Assembly (NCBI GenBank): GCA_963789225.1
Contig: CAWBKD010000030.1
Coordinates: forward strand, 186,001 to 250,000
Source: Palsa-504 sp963789225
GTDB lineage: Bacteria; Actinomycetota; Actinomycetes; Streptosporangiales; Streptosporangiaceae
Direction: 5' to 3'
DNA: 64,000 nucleotides
Positions within the stretch are counted from its first letter, which is position 1. The number at the start of each line of letters is the position of its first letter. A program made the position numbers and the translations under genes. This document shows positions 29,625 through 38,850 of this stretch, one piece after another. Below the pieces are notes generated by a model. It did no database searches. It was given only the letters and a program-made list of their open reading frames with translations, and had not been told where the DNA came from.

Positions 29625-30206
29625 ATGACCGCTATCTACACCTTCGACGTCTTTTCCAGCCTCGATGGCTTCGGCTCCTGCAGCGGCGGCAACTGGGGCG
29701 GCTACTGGGGCAAGCAAGGCCCTGAGTTGCTCGAGCACCGCCTCGCCTTGTTCGGCGAGGAGCAGCGGATGGTCTTCGGCGCCAACACGTATCGGGAATT
29801 CGTGCAGCTGCTGGCCTCGAGCACCGAGGAGTCCGAGGCTCGTGACCCATGGGTCACCTGCATGAGCAACCTGCCGACCACAGTGGTGTCGACCACGCTG
29901 CCGGGACGGCTCGACTGGCCGGACGCGACCGTCGTGCGCGGTGACGCCGTCGACGTCGTCGCCCGGCTCAAGGAGGAGTCCGAGGTGCCGTTGCGCTCGC
30001 ACGGCAGCCTGTCGATGAATCGGGCGCTGATGGCCGCCGGTCTGGTCGACCGCGTCCAGGTGACGATCTTCCCGGTGATCACCGGTCAGACCGGAACGGA
30101 CCCGATCTTCCGGGGTGCGGCCGACTTCGATCTCGAGTTGATCGAGAGCCGGACGCTCGATGGCCGCATCCAAGAGCTCATCTACCGGCCCACCCTGCAC
30201 GTCTGA
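29625..30206 (+). CDS. Dihydrofolate reductase / RibD C-terminal family protein
   Basis: The 193-residue product starts at ATG 29625 with GAGGAG upstream. It has the family features FDVFSSLDGFGS, MVFGANTYREFVQLL, SHGSLSMNRALMAAGLVD and FPVITGQTGTDPIF. The RibD-C fold binds NADPH, and family members are often annotated as DHFR-like without a known substrate. It is convergent with the membrane complex operon and probably marks the edge of the fluoride island. Confidence 0.82.
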   Translation: MTAIYTFDVFSSLDGFGSCSGGNWGGYWGKQGPELLEHRLALFGEEQRMVFGANTYREFVQLLASSTEESEARDPWVTCMSNLPTTVVSTTLPGRLDWPDATVVRGDAVDVVARLKEESEVPLRSHGSLSMNRALMAAGLVDRVQVTIFPVITGQTGTDPIFRGAADFDLELIESRTLDGRIQELIYRPTLHV

Positions 30207-30274
30207 GTCCATCCACGCCCGCACGCCGTCAAGCCCCGACGGCTGCCTTGGTCACGCGGCTATACCGCCCGCCC

Positions 30275-32302
30275 CTATACGGCGCCGAGCAGGTAGGCGA
30301 GCAGGATCACCAGGAACACGTAGAGCAGATAAAGGTTCACGTCGCCGGACTGCATTGGCCGGATCGCGTCGGCGACCCATTCGACGGCACGGATGACCGG
30401 CCGGTACAGGTACCGCTCGAACACGGGTGTGACCTGTGCCTCGTAGTGCACCGGGCCTGAACGCCCGGCCGGATCATCATCCGAGGCACGGCGCACGGAT
30501 ACGGATGGCCGGTACAGGGCGTCGAAGGTTACCCGGGTGGGAGCGGAGAACGTCATGGCCGAGTACTGCATCCGCGGCTTGAAGCTAACGATGCCGCCGT
30601 CCCAGACCGGGACGGAGACGCTTGCGGCGCGTGGCCGTCCCGCCAGGAAGATCAACGCGGGAACGGCGCACGCTGCGGTGAGGAATACGGCCAGGTAGGT
30701 CGGCGAGAACGCGGAGAAGTCCGTATGCGCCGGGATGACGGTGAGCTTCCCCGGCAGCAGCAACCGGCCGAGCGCGACTCCGGTTACGGTTCGCGCAGCA
30801 CGGGACAGCGCCATGAGCATGACCGGGGCCCCCACGGCCAGGGCCACGCAGGCCACGGCCAGCAGCGCCGGGCCGGCGATCGGCTGGCCGGTCTCTCGCG
30901 CGGCCGCAGCCTGCCGCGTCCTGGGCATGCCGAGGAAGGGGATGCCGAAGCCGCGGACGAACGCGTAGATGGCTAGTCCTCCGGTGAGCCCTAGCGTGGC
31001 AGCGGCGAGCACGATGAGGATGGCGGTCAGGTGGCTGCCGGTCCGGAAGCCCTGGAACAGCCCCTGGAAGATCAGCCACTCGCTGACGAACCCGTTCAGC
31101 GGCGGCAGCGCGGCGATCCCGAGCGTCCCGACGAAGGTGATAACGGCGCTGCGCGGCAGCCGGTGTATCAGGCCGCCGAGCCGGTCCATGTCTCTGGTCC
31201 CTGTCGCGTGCTCGACCACTCCGGCCTCGAGGAAGAGCAGGGTCTTGTAACAGCCGTGGTTGGCGACGTGGTAGAGCCCAGCGATCAGCAGAAACGCCCA
31301 GAGGGCCTGCTGCCGGTAGGCGTGGAAGACCATCGCCGCGCCGAACGCGGTCACGATGATCCCGGTGTTCTCGATCGTGGAGAAGGCCAGGAACCGCTTG
31401 ATGTCCCGTTCCCGCAGGGCGTAAAGGATGCCGATGGCGGCGCTGAGCGCGCCCACGCCCATGGTGACCAGGCCCGGCCACGAACCGCCGCCTGGCAGCA
31501 GCCGGAACGCGAACAGGGCGATGCCGTAGGCGCCGAGCTTGACCACGACGCCGGACAAGAAGGCGGACCCGTCGGCCGGGGCCACCGGGTGCGCCTCGGG
31601 CAGCCAGACGTGCAGCGGGACCAGCCCGGCCTTGAACCCGAACCCGGTAAGGGCAAGCAGGTAGGCGGCGGCGCGCCAGCCGCCGGGCACCAGATGTGCG
31701 CGAGCCGCCATCACGTCCAGCTGGGTGGCGCCGGTCTTGGTGGACAGGATGACGAAGGCGGCCACGATCAGCAGGAAACCGATCTCGGACAGGGCCAGGA
31801 ACCAGAACGCGCCGCGTGCCGACTCGGCGCTGCGCGGGTGGCGCAGGATGAGCGCGTAGCACGCCAGGCTCATCGTCTCCCACGCGACGAGGAACGTCAC
31901 CATGCCGCCCGCCGCCAGCACGGCCAGGCAGGCCAGCAGGGCAATGTTGTAGGCGCCCAGGTAGACCGCGGTGCTCAGGCCGGCGCCGTGGTAACGGGGC
32001 ATGTACCAGGCGATCGCTACCGCGACGATGCCGAGCAGGGCGACGAACACGCCCGCCAGGCCGGTCGCCTGCAGCTGCAGGGGCCCGCCGACGATGTTCG
32101 CGGCGCTGCCGCCGGGAGTGACGACGTGAGTGTTACCGGAGACGAGCGACCAGCCGCCCCCCGCGACCGCCGCCGCCCCGCCCAGAGCGGACAGGACGCA
32201 GCACGCCCGCAGGCCAGGCCGCCAGGCCCCGGCCAGCAATCCGGCCACGGCGGCAGCTAGCCAGGCTCCAGCCGCGCCGTAGAGGATGTCCAGCGGGTTC
32301 AC
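30275..32302 (-). CDS. Antiporter-like subunit of Ehr/hydrogenase-4-type complex (HyfB-like)
   Basis: The 675-residue polytopic protein has the proton-antiporter core of NuoL/HyfB. Visible parts are LVAWETMSLACYAL, GFGFKAGLVPLHVWLPEAHP with the conserved Lys, LAFSTIENTGIIVTAFG, ANHGCYKTLLFLEAG, and a long C-terminal extension with a final membrane segment. It is the last gene of a seven-gene minus-strand operon and overlaps the small-subunit gene by GTGA. It is expected to move protons or Na+. The operon is headed by a fluoride riboswitch. Confidence 0.88.
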   Translation of the reverse strand: MNPLDILYGAAGAWLAAAVAGLLAGAWRPGLRACCVLSALGGAAAVAGGGWSLVSGNTHVVTPGGSAANIVGGPLQLQATGLAGVFVALLGIVAVAIAWYMPRYHGAGLSTAVYLGAYNIALLACLAVLAAGGMVTFLVAWETMSLACYALILRHPRSAESARGAFWFLALSEIGFLLIVAAFVILSTKTGATQLDVMAARAHLVPGGWRAAAYLLALTGFGFKAGLVPLHVWLPEAHPVAPADGSAFLSGVVVKLGAYGIALFAFRLLPGGGSWPGLVTMGVGALSAAIGILYALRERDIKRFLAFSTIENTGIIVTAFGAAMVFHAYRQQALWAFLLIAGLYHVANHGCYKTLLFLEAGVVEHATGTRDMDRLGGLIHRLPRSAVITFVGTLGIAALPPLNGFVSEWLIFQGLFQGFRTGSHLTAILIVLAAATLGLTGGLAIYAFVRGFGIPFLGMPRTRQAAAARETGQPIAGPALLAVACVALAVGAPVMLMALSRAARTVTGVALGRLLLPGKLTVIPAHTDFSAFSPTYLAVFLTAACAVPALIFLAGRPRAASVSVPVWDGGIVSFKPRMQYSAMTFSAPTRVTFDALYRPSVSVRRASDDDPAGRSGPVHYEAQVTPVFERYLYRPVIRAVEWVADAIRPMQSGDVNLYLLYVFLVILLAYLLGAV

Positions 32303-32823
32303 GCTTCACCTCCGGAGGGCTCGTCAGGGGCGATGAACGTCAGCCCGGTGATCTTTTCCGCGAGCCGACCCACCGCCACGCTGAGCCCCTGCAGCAGGGC
32401 CAGCGGGCTGGGCGGGCAGCCCGGAATCCACACATCGACCGGAAGGACCTCGCTCACCTGGCCGTGCACGAACGGGTCCTGCCGGTAAACGCCGCCCAGC
32501 GCGCAAGCGCCGGTCGCGACCACCACCTTGGGTCCGGGCATCGCCTCGTAGGTCTTGCGCGCCGCCACGTCGAAGGCCCGCACCATCGGCCCGGTCACCA
32601 GCAGCAGGTCGGCGTGCCTGGGCGCGGGGGTGAAGAAGAAGCCGAGCCGCTGCAGGTCGTAATGCGGCGCGGTGAGCAGCCGGATCTCCTGCTCGCAGAC
32701 CGCGCACGACCCGGTGTCGAGAGTGCGGATGTGCAAGCTGCGGCCGAACTGCGCGGCGATCTTCTCTCGTAGTTGCTGGGCCGTGTCTGCCTCGTCCAGG
32801 CTGCCGTCCAGCCCAGGGCTCAT
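32299..32823 (-). CDS. Small iron-sulfur subunit of Ehr-like complex (NuoB/HyfI-like)
   Basis: The 174-residue product has all four ligands of the N2-type [4Fe-4S] cluster: TGSCAVCEQEI near residue 40, VATGACALGGVYR, and WIPGCPPSPLALLQG. This is the NuoB/HyfI/EchC-type small subunit. ATG 32823 overlaps the ferredoxin stop by ATGA. Retention of the cluster, in contrast to the lost Ni site in the partner large subunit, suggests that electron transfer through the complex still occurs. Confidence 0.88.
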   Translation of the reverse strand: MSPGLDGSLDEADTAQQLREKIAAQFGRSLHIRTLDTGSCAVCEQEIRLLTAPHYDLQRLGFFFTPAPRHADLLLVTGPMVRAFDVAARKTYEAMPGPKVVVATGACALGGVYRQDPFVHGQVSEVLPVDVWIPGCPPSPLALLQGLSVAVGRLAEKITGLTFIAPDEPSGGEA

Positions 32824-33158
32824 CCCTGTCCTCCGAGTATCGGGATTGTCTTGACCAGCGCCGAGCGGGTGGTGGCAGCGAGCTCGAATTCCCCGCTCGA
32901 GGTGACCGCGTGCGGGGCCTCCGCGGCGCACCTTCCGCATCCGGTGCAGGCGCCGACGTCGAAGACCAGTTCGTCGCCCTGCCTGCGCAGCGCAATGCTC
33001 GGGCATACCGCCGCGATGCGGTCGGCGGTCTCGCGGGTCAGCTGCGTTGACCGGAACGCGGGTGGCGTCGGCAGGAGGGCAGCTGAGCCGTCCGGCCTGG
33101 CCGGGTAGCGGGTGGTGACCACGCCCCGGCGCAACCCCCTGACGAACCACAGCGGCAT
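32820..33158 (-). CDS. Single-cluster ferredoxin-like subunit
   Basis: The 112-residue product keeps one full set of cluster ligands in the 2[4Fe-4S] ferredoxin arrangement. CTGCGRC supplies three Cys and the upstream CP of VCPSIAL supplies the fourth. The Cys set of the other cluster is missing (AEAP instead of ECP). AAAGGAGGTGA is an excellent Shine-Dalgarno before ATG 33158. It would correspond to HyfH/EchF-type electron transfer subunits reduced to one cluster. Confidence 0.8.
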   Translation of the reverse strand: MPLWFVRGLRRGVVTTRYPARPDGSAALLPTPPAFRSTQLTRETADRIAAVCPSIALRRQGDELVFDVGACTGCGRCAAEAPHAVTSSGEFELAATTRSALVKTIPILGGQG

Positions 33159-33174
33159 CGCGCCTCACCTCCTT

Positions 33175-34752
33175 TTAGCGGGCCATCCCGGCGACGGTCA
33201 GCCAGAAGCTGGCCTCGACGATCGGGATATCGGTAAACACGTTCTGCGAGCGGCAGGCGTCGTCAAAGCCGCGCCAGTTGCGCACTGATCCGGGGCGCAG
33301 GCGGGCCCGAGTTATACGCCCCTCCTCGTCCAGCGCAACCCACGCCAGTGCCTCGCCCCGCGATGACTCCGCCCAGCCGAGGCCGGTGCCGCCGCCACTG
33401 GGAAGCGGGGTACGCTCCGCGGTCGTGCCCGCGTCGAGGAGCTCGCTGATGAGCCGGACCGACTCTGCCGTCTCGCCGAGCATCACCTGGAACCGGGCGA
33501 ACACGTCGCCAGCGTCGGCAGTGACGACCTGGACCGGGTGCTCGGCGTACGGGTCTTCGGCTGCCCGGTTCAGCCGCGCGTCTATGGCCAGCCCGGTAGC
33601 CCGCGCGACCGGACCGACCAGGCCAAGTCGGCGAGCCTGCTCGGCGTCGAGGATGCCGGTGGCCTCCAGCCGGTCGACGAAGGAGTTCGTGGCCAGCAGC
33701 GCATCGGCGGCCCGCCGCAGCTCGCCGTAGGCGCCAGGCAACTCGCGGCGCAGCACGCCGGTGTCCGGGCCGCGGCCGACGCCGCCTGGGTCGATGACGC
33801 CGAACAGGTAACGGTGACCGAAGGCAGCCGCGTTGACCCGCAGCAAGCGTTCCAGGGCGATCTCGGCGGCGGACTGGCCCACCGCCAGCCCAGTGGCCTG
33901 GCACAGCGCTGCCGTGGCGGCCGCGTGGTTGTACAGGCGTTCCAGTTCGAGGGCGACCGCCCTGGTCCGTGCCGCCCCTGGTGGCGGCACGATGCCGAGG
34001 GCAGCCTCCGCAGCCGCGGCGAACGCCCAGCCGATCGCGACGGCGCTGAGACCTTCGACGCGCTCGGCCAGGAACATCGCATCGCGCGGTGCTGTGCCGC
34101 GCAGCCGCCATTCCACACCGCGGTGCTTGTGCCAGGTGAACAGGTACAGGTCGACGACTTCCTCGCCGCTGGTCACCAGCCCGTAATACAGGCTCTCCAC
34201 ACCAACCTGGCGCACCGGCCCGAACGGAAACTCGAAGGCCTGCCCGCCCACGGTATGCGGGGCATGCGCCTCCTCCGGCGGCTGCGCCGCGCGGTGCCCC
34301 AGCCGGGGAAAGTCCGGTCCCGCGTGCGGCGGCAGCATGAGCCGGTTAAGCGGCTTGCCCGTCGTCGGCCGGATGCCGAACTGCTCGTAGATCTCGCATT
34401 CCTCGACGAACGCGGCGGGAGCGATATCGGACAGCGCCGGGTACCGGTCGCCCTCGATCTCGGTCTCCGTGAGGAGGTACCCGGATTCGTCCGCCCAGAC
34501 CAGGCGCAGGGTCGTTGCATCACCGTCGTTGTCCGCGAACATATCAGCCAGGCGAGCCCCGGGCGTGCCCGCGAGGGCGTGCGTGGCTTCCTCCAGGGTC
34601 TCGGCCAGCGTGCGGATGGTGATCGCTCCCCCGGTGGCGCCGCCGCCCCTGACCTCCAGGCCGCCCAGGCCGGTGAGCTGGCGGACCAGTTGCTCTCTGA
34701 CCCTAGTAGGCCGCGGCAGTGAAGGGGGAAGAGGGAGGCGGGTGGGGGTCAT
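33175..34752 (-). CDS. Large-subunit homologue of hydrogenase-4/FHL without Ni ligands (Ehr-like)
   Basis: The 525-residue product is a NuoC-NuoD-type fusion like HycE/HyfG. The N-terminal part has EECEIYEQFGIRPTTGKPLN and the central part has EFPFGPVRQVGVESLYYGL. Where [NiFe] hydrogenases have the L1 motif RxCGxC, this protein reads VEGLSAVAIGWAFAAAAEA, and its C-terminus (DIPIVEASFWLTVAGMAR) lacks the DPCxxC motif. It cannot bind a NiFe site, so it belongs to energy-converting hydrogenase-related complexes. It overlaps the next antiporter gene by ATGA. Confidence 0.85.
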   Translation of the reverse strand: MTPTRLPLPPSLPRPTRVREQLVRQLTGLGGLEVRGGGATGGAITIRTLAETLEEATHALAGTPGARLADMFADNDGDATTLRLVWADESGYLLTETEIEGDRYPALSDIAPAAFVEECEIYEQFGIRPTTGKPLNRLMLPPHAGPDFPRLGHRAAQPPEEAHAPHTVGGQAFEFPFGPVRQVGVESLYYGLVTSGEEVVDLYLFTWHKHRGVEWRLRGTAPRDAMFLAERVEGLSAVAIGWAFAAAAEAALGIVPPPGAARTRAVALELERLYNHAAATAALCQATGLAVGQSAAEIALERLLRVNAAAFGHRYLFGVIDPGGVGRGPDTGVLRRELPGAYGELRRAADALLATNSFVDRLEATGILDAEQARRLGLVGPVARATGLAIDARLNRAAEDPYAEHPVQVVTADAGDVFARFQVMLGETAESVRLISELLDAGTTAERTPLPSGGGTGLGWAESSRGEALAWVALDEEGRITRARLRPGSVRNWRGFDDACRSQNVFTDIPIVEASFWLTVAGMAR

Positions 34753-36224
34753 CCGATCACCGCGATCGAATGCCGCAGAGCCGTATCCAGGCCAGCCGGG
34801 ATCCACAGCCCGAGTACCAGCAGTACCGCGAGGCCGAGGACCAGCGGCGTGGCCGTCACCGCGACGGCCGCGCGGTCACGGTACGGGCTGGCCAGCTGCG
34901 GAGCGTTCCCGGTGACCATCCCCGCCGTGGTCCTGGCGAACGGCACGAACGCCAATCCGAGCAGAGCCAGCAGGAGCAACGGAAACACCGGGCTGCCGTG
35001 CGCGAAGCCGGCCCGCACGATGGTCAGCTCGGACAAGAACAGGCCGAACGGCGGTGACCCGAGAACCGCGAACGAGGCCAGTAGCAGCGCGGCGCCGGTA
35101 ACGGGCACCGCCGTCAGCAGCCCGCTGACCTGTCCTGCCTCCCTGGTCTTGTACCGGAGCGCCACGTCGCCGCTGGACAGAAACAGCACCGCCTTGGCTA
35201 GTGCGTGGTTGAGCATCTGCAGCAGCGCGCCGTACAGTCCGAGGGTGCCGCCGAAGCCGAGCGCGACCGTGATGATGCCCATCTGCTCGACCGACGAATA
35301 GGCAAACAGCCGCTTGAAGTTGCCGCGCCGGACCATGAACAGCGCGCCTATCACGATCGAGGCGAACCCGAAGGACAGCAGCACCGCACGCGGATAGGTA
35401 TCGCCGAGGCGCGCCTGCGCGATGGCGAGGAACCTAATGATTGCGTACATGCCGACGTTAAGCAGCGCCGCGGACAGCATCGCGCTAGCCGGGCTCGGCG
35501 CCTCGGCATGCGCGTCCGGCAGCCAAGTATGCATCGGCGCCAGGCCTACCTTCGTGCCGTAGCCGACCACCGCCAGCAGGAACGCCAGCCGCAGGCTCTG
35601 CGGCGCCAGCGCGGTGGCATGCGCGAGCAGGTACGGCCAGGTCAGCCCGAGGTTGGAGCCGAGGTGCAGGGCGCTGCCCGAGTAGAAAAGGAACAGCGTG
35701 CCCGCCAGCGCGATCGTGACGCCCAGGGAGCTGATGATCACGTACTTCCACGCCGCCTCAAGCGATCGCGCCCGGCCTTCCAGGCCGACCAGGGCCGCGC
35801 TGGCCAGCGTGCTCGCCTCCACCAGGACGAACAGCAGCCCGAGGTTGCCGGTTTCCAGCGCCGCCAGCATCAGCGAGGCGAACAGGCCGAAGAACGTGAA
35901 ATAAAGCCGGACCTGGAAGCGGCTGAGCTCCCCGCTGTCTTCCTGGGCCGCGATGTAGCTGATCGAGCCGATGGACGCGAGTAGCGTCACGCAGGCCACG
36001 GTCATCAGGAAGAACCCCCCGAGCGAATCCACGTCGAGGAACCCGTCCCAGGCGAGCAGCGGAGCGTGACCGTCCAGTATCACCAGCAGCGCGAGCGAGC
36101 AGCCCAGGGCGACCGCGGCTCCTGTGGCCTGAGCCGCGCCGGCCAGCCGGGCCCGAGCGCCCGCGAGCGCAGCGGCGGACCCCGTCAGCGGGCCGAGCGC
36201 GATGAGGATGGCCAGGGCGGTCAT
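34749..36224 (-). CDS. Antiporter-like membrane subunit (HyfF/NuoN-like)
   Basis: The 491-residue product starts at ATG 36224, overlapping the HyfE-like stop. It has about 14 membrane segments and antiporter-family motifs VVGYGTKVGLAPMHTWLPD, FAYSSVEQMGIITVALGF, and LNHALAKAVLFLSSGDVALR. This is the second proton-channel-type subunit of the complex. A reading frame extending further upstream to 36704 only covers the neighbouring gene on the same strand and was rejected. Confidence 0.87.
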   Translation of the reverse strand: MTALAILIALGPLTGSAAALAGARARLAGAAQATGAAVALGCSLALLVILDGHAPLLAWDGFLDVDSLGGFFLMTVACVTLLASIGSISYIAAQEDSGELSRFQVRLYFTFFGLFASLMLAALETGNLGLLFVLVEASTLASAALVGLEGRARSLEAAWKYVIISSLGVTIALAGTLFLFYSGSALHLGSNLGLTWPYLLAHATALAPQSLRLAFLLAVVGYGTKVGLAPMHTWLPDAHAEAPSPASAMLSAALLNVGMYAIIRFLAIAQARLGDTYPRAVLLSFGFASIVIGALFMVRRGNFKRLFAYSSVEQMGIITVALGFGGTLGLYGALLQMLNHALAKAVLFLSSGDVALRYKTREAGQVSGLLTAVPVTGAALLLASFAVLGSPPFGLFLSELTIVRAGFAHGSPVFPLLLLALLGLAFVPFARTTAGMVTGNAPQLASPYRDRAAVAVTATPLVLGLAVLLVLGLWIPAGLDTALRHSIAVIG

Positions 36225-36895
36225 CCTCGCAGTTCCCTCAGCTCGGTAGCGCTGGCCTCGGCCAGCTGGCGGGTGAGCCCGGACACGAACACCACCATGA
36301 TCAGTACCCCCGCGACAATGTCCAGGAAGATCCCGGCCTCCACGATGAACGGGAACGTCGCGACCAGGGTGATCGCGCCGAGGAAGACCCCGTTCTCCAC
36401 AATGAGCCAGCCGATGAGCTGCGCCACGGTATGCCGTCGCACCACCATCGACAGAGCGCCGAGCAGGATCACCGCGGTTGACAGCGGGACGACTGCGGCG
36501 GCGACCGTGCCGTGCGGCAGCAGCGCTGGCCGGGTGACCAGGTAGGCGAATGCGGTCAGTGCACCGCCGGCGATCAACGACGTGGACAGGCCGGTAGACA
36601 TGGCGGCGTCGCGTTTGAGCGCCAGCCGCGTGACTAGCAGCCTGCGGGCCGCCACCGGGATCGCGATTCCCTTGACCGCCAGGGTGAGCGCGGCGAGGAT
36701 CCATAGTTCGGCGCTGTGGAAGGCGACGGCTGCGGTTGCCGCGGCGAACGACAGCACCACCGACTGGGCGCCGTAGTAGACGACATAACGGTTGAACAGT
36801 TTCGAGGCCAGGCAGGCGAACGCCAGCAGGAGGATCAGCACCCCGGACAAATCCAGCAGGACGCCCGCGACGCTGGTCGCCGACAGTCTCTCCAC
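36221..36895 (-). CDS. HyfE/NuoK-like membrane subunit
   Basis: The 224-residue product has about seven predicted membrane segments (VLLDLSGVLILLLAFACLAS, QLIGWLIVENGVFLGAITL, FIVEAGIFLDIVAGVLIMVV). It matches HyfE/HycD-adjacent small subunits, which resemble NuoK with extra helices. It starts at GTG 36895. The GluXXXAsn context VENGVF is conserved in this family. It lies 4 nt after the HyfC-like gene. Confidence 0.83.
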   Translation of the reverse strand: MERLSATSVAGVLLDLSGVLILLLAFACLASKLFNRYVVYYGAQSVVLSFAAATAAVAFHSAELWILAALTLAVKGIAIPVAARRLLVTRLALKRDAAMSTGLSTSLIAGGALTAFAYLVTRPALLPHGTVAAAVVPLSTAVILLGALSMVVRRHTVAQLIGWLIVENGVFLGAITLVATFPFIVEAGIFLDIVAGVLIMVVFVSGLTRQLAEASATELRELRG

Positions 36896-36899
36896 TAGC

Positions 36900-37850
36900 T
36901 CACGCTCCGATCACGTACGAGGTGGCGACGCCGACCAGGGCGAGCATGAACGCAGCGCCGAGGAACTCGGCGATGCGGAAGAAGCGCAGCTTCGCGAACG
37001 ACGTGTCGATGACGACGATGGCGAGCCCGCACAGCGCCAGCTTCCCGAGCAAGACGGGGATCGCCAGCAGCGCACCGGGCAGGCTCGTGCCGGTACCGAG
37101 CCCCCACGGGATCACGAAGACGTTCATGAAGATCGCCGACAGCAGAAAGAGCTTCATCCAGCTCCCCCACTTGACCAGCGCATACTCGCGGCCGGAGTAC
37201 TCCAGTACCCGGCTCTCCTCGATCATCGAGATCTCGGTCGTGCCACCCGGCGTGTCGATCGGTATCCGGCCGTTCTCCACCAGCACGATCATGAAGAAGG
37301 CGATGAGCCCCAGCAGGTGCGTCGGCAGCACGACCACGTACGGCGAAGACGCGACCGCGTGATTCATCAGGTACGGGTTGTCCGACGCCGACACCGCGCC
37401 GACCGTGAAGAACACCAGGATCAGCGCGGGCTCGGCCATGCTGCCGATCCAGCTCGCCCGGCTGGCCCCGAGCCCGCCGACCGGACTCGCGGTATCCAGT
37501 CCGGCCAGCGATATCACGAAGCCGGCCAGCGTGAGCACGAACGCGCCGCCGATCAGGTCGGCCAGGAACGCCAGCGGAAGCGGCTCGTTAGTGATCACCG
37601 GGACGATTACCGACACGGTCAGGTAGCAGGCGAAGGCGACGAACGGCGCGCCGCGGAACACCCAGGAGGCCTGATCACTGATCGCGCTGCCCTTGCGCAG
37701 CAGCTTGGCCAGGTCCCGGTAGGGCTGCAGCACACTCGGCCCGCGCTTGGAGGCCACGATCGCCTCGGCGCGCGCCAGCACGCCCGCGTACAAGGGGGCA
37801 AACGTCAGAACGACCAGGCTCTGCAGGACCTGGATGAGCTCAGGGATCAC
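36900..37850 (-). CDS. HyfC/NuoH-like membrane subunit
   Basis: The 316-residue product has the NuoH-like motifs GPSVLQPYRDLAKLLRKG, IPIDTPGGTTEISMIEES and LEYSGREYALVKWGSWMK. GTG 37850 is preceded by GGGAGAGG. It is the first gene of the Ehr-like operon and follows the fluoride riboswitch by about 35 nt, so its translation is directly exposed to the switch. A truncated duplicate of this gene lies at 42499-42770. Confidence 0.9.
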   Translation of the reverse strand: MIPELIQVLQSLVVLTFAPLYAGVLARAEAIVASKRGPSVLQPYRDLAKLLRKGSAISDQASWVFRGAPFVAFACYLTVSVIVPVITNEPLPLAFLADLIGGAFVLTLAGFVISLAGLDTASPVGGLGASRASWIGSMAEPALILVFFTVGAVSASDNPYLMNHAVASSPYVVVLPTHLLGLIAFFMIVLVENGRIPIDTPGGTTEISMIEESRVLEYSGREYALVKWGSWMKLFLLSAIFMNVFVIPWGLGTGTSLPGALLAIPVLLGKLALCGLAIVVIDTSFAKLRFFRIAEFLGAAFMLALVGVATSYVIGA

Positions 37851-37885
37851 GCAGCCCTCTCCCGCCTTCGCGACGTCGTAACGTC

Positions 37886-37952
37886 CTTGCAGGTAGAGGC
37901 CATCAGTCGCCCGGTTTCAACCGATGCGACGGTACGCGAGCCTCATCGCGTG
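37886..37952 (-). promoter_or_regulatory. Fluoride riboswitch 1 (Ehr-like operon)
   Basis: On the minus strand P1/loop is CGCGATGAGGCTCGCG. An internal stem around GGTTGAAACC follows, and then the 3' core CTGATGGCCTCTACC. The loop GAGGC pairs with GCCTC of the core in five consecutive pairs, and A6-U38, A40 and U48 are all present. The core is nearly identical to the well-studied Thermotoga petrophila fluoride aptamer as I remember it. GTGACG and TAGGGT lie 18 nt apart just upstream and may be the promoter. The remainder of the 430-bp gap to ppa, 37960-38283, shows no other feature. Confidence 0.93.
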
Positions 37953-38283
37953 ATCATTTCTACCCTACATGGCACGAGCTGCTGGCGTCACGCCTGCGGT
38001 CCCGCTGCGGGTTACGTGAGCGTCAGGTTCCGCGTTCGGGGCAACGGCTGGAGACGCTGCCGTCAAGGAACGCTGCGGCCCGGTGCCACGTAGTCATTTC
38101 CGGGGCTCTAGTTTCGTGGCTGGTGCCCCGACGTGCCTTTGCGGAACGCCTCGGACCGTGGTCAACGCTGCGGTCGGCTAGCTAGGGCGCCGCCTGATAC
38201 CGCCAGGGAAGATCCGTACGATCCAGCCGCCCATCGACGGTTTGAAGAGGGCCGCCGCGGCGATACCTGTAGCGCGCAGCTGA

Positions 38284-38838
38284 TCAGCGGTGGCCGTCGC
38301 CGACAGACGAGCCCGAGGGCCTACCCCGAAAGGAACGTACCTCGCCGAGTCCGGTTGCCGAAGAGCGGGCTCGGGTGGATGCCGCCTCGATCACCTGCTC
38401 GGCACTGGCACGGTCCTGCCAGCCGCGGACGTCGGTGCTCTTGCCTGGTTCAAGTTCCTTGTAGATGTCGAAGAAGTGCCGGATCTCGGCCGCTAGGTGC
38501 CCGGGCACGTCACCGAGATCCTGGACCGCGGCATACCACGGGTCGTGCGCGGGCACGGTGAGGATCTTGGCGTCAGGCCCTTTCTCATCGGTCATCCAGA
38601 ACACTGCGATCGGCCGGGCCCGAACCAGGCAGCCGGGGAACGTGGGCTCGTCGAGCATGACGAGCGCGTCTAGCGGGTCACCGTCCTCGGCCAGCGTATC
38701 CGGGACGAATCCATAATCCAGCGGGTAGCGGGTCGAGGTGAACAGCATCCGGTCCAGGCGGATCTGGCCGGTGGCGTGATCCATCTCGTACTTGTTCCGC
38801 GATCCGCGCGGGATTTCGACCACAACCTCTATGTCCAC
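38284..38838 (-). CDS. ppa: Family I inorganic pyrophosphatase
   Basis: The 184-residue product has the family I signature DGDPLDALVML and the substrate/metal region IPRGSRNKYEMDHATG, plus DLGDVPGHLAAEIRHFF. It hydrolyses PPi to phosphate using Mg. Family I pyrophosphatases are classic fluoride-inhibited enzymes. It lies 12 nt after the MutS-like B gene and is probably the third gene of that fluoride-riboswitch operon. The C-terminal 20 residues (SFRGRPSGSSVGDGHR) are an unusual extension. Whether it is the sole or an extra copy cannot be told here. Confidence 0.93.
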   Translation of the reverse strand: MDIEVVVEIPRGSRNKYEMDHATGQIRLDRMLFTSTRYPLDYGFVPDTLAEDGDPLDALVMLDEPTFPGCLVRARPIAVFWMTDEKGPDAKILTVPAHDPWYAAVQDLGDVPGHLAAEIRHFFDIYKELEPGKSTDVRGWQDRASAEQVIEAASTRARSSATGLGEVRSFRGRPSGSSVGDGHR

Positions 38839-38850
38839 TCCAGCCGCTCC

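Noticed and set aside
33175..34752. The large subunit was first read as a functional [NiFe] hydrogenase of a formate hydrogenlyase.
   Set aside because: Both cysteine pairs that bind Ni are missing and no maturation endopeptidase gene is present.
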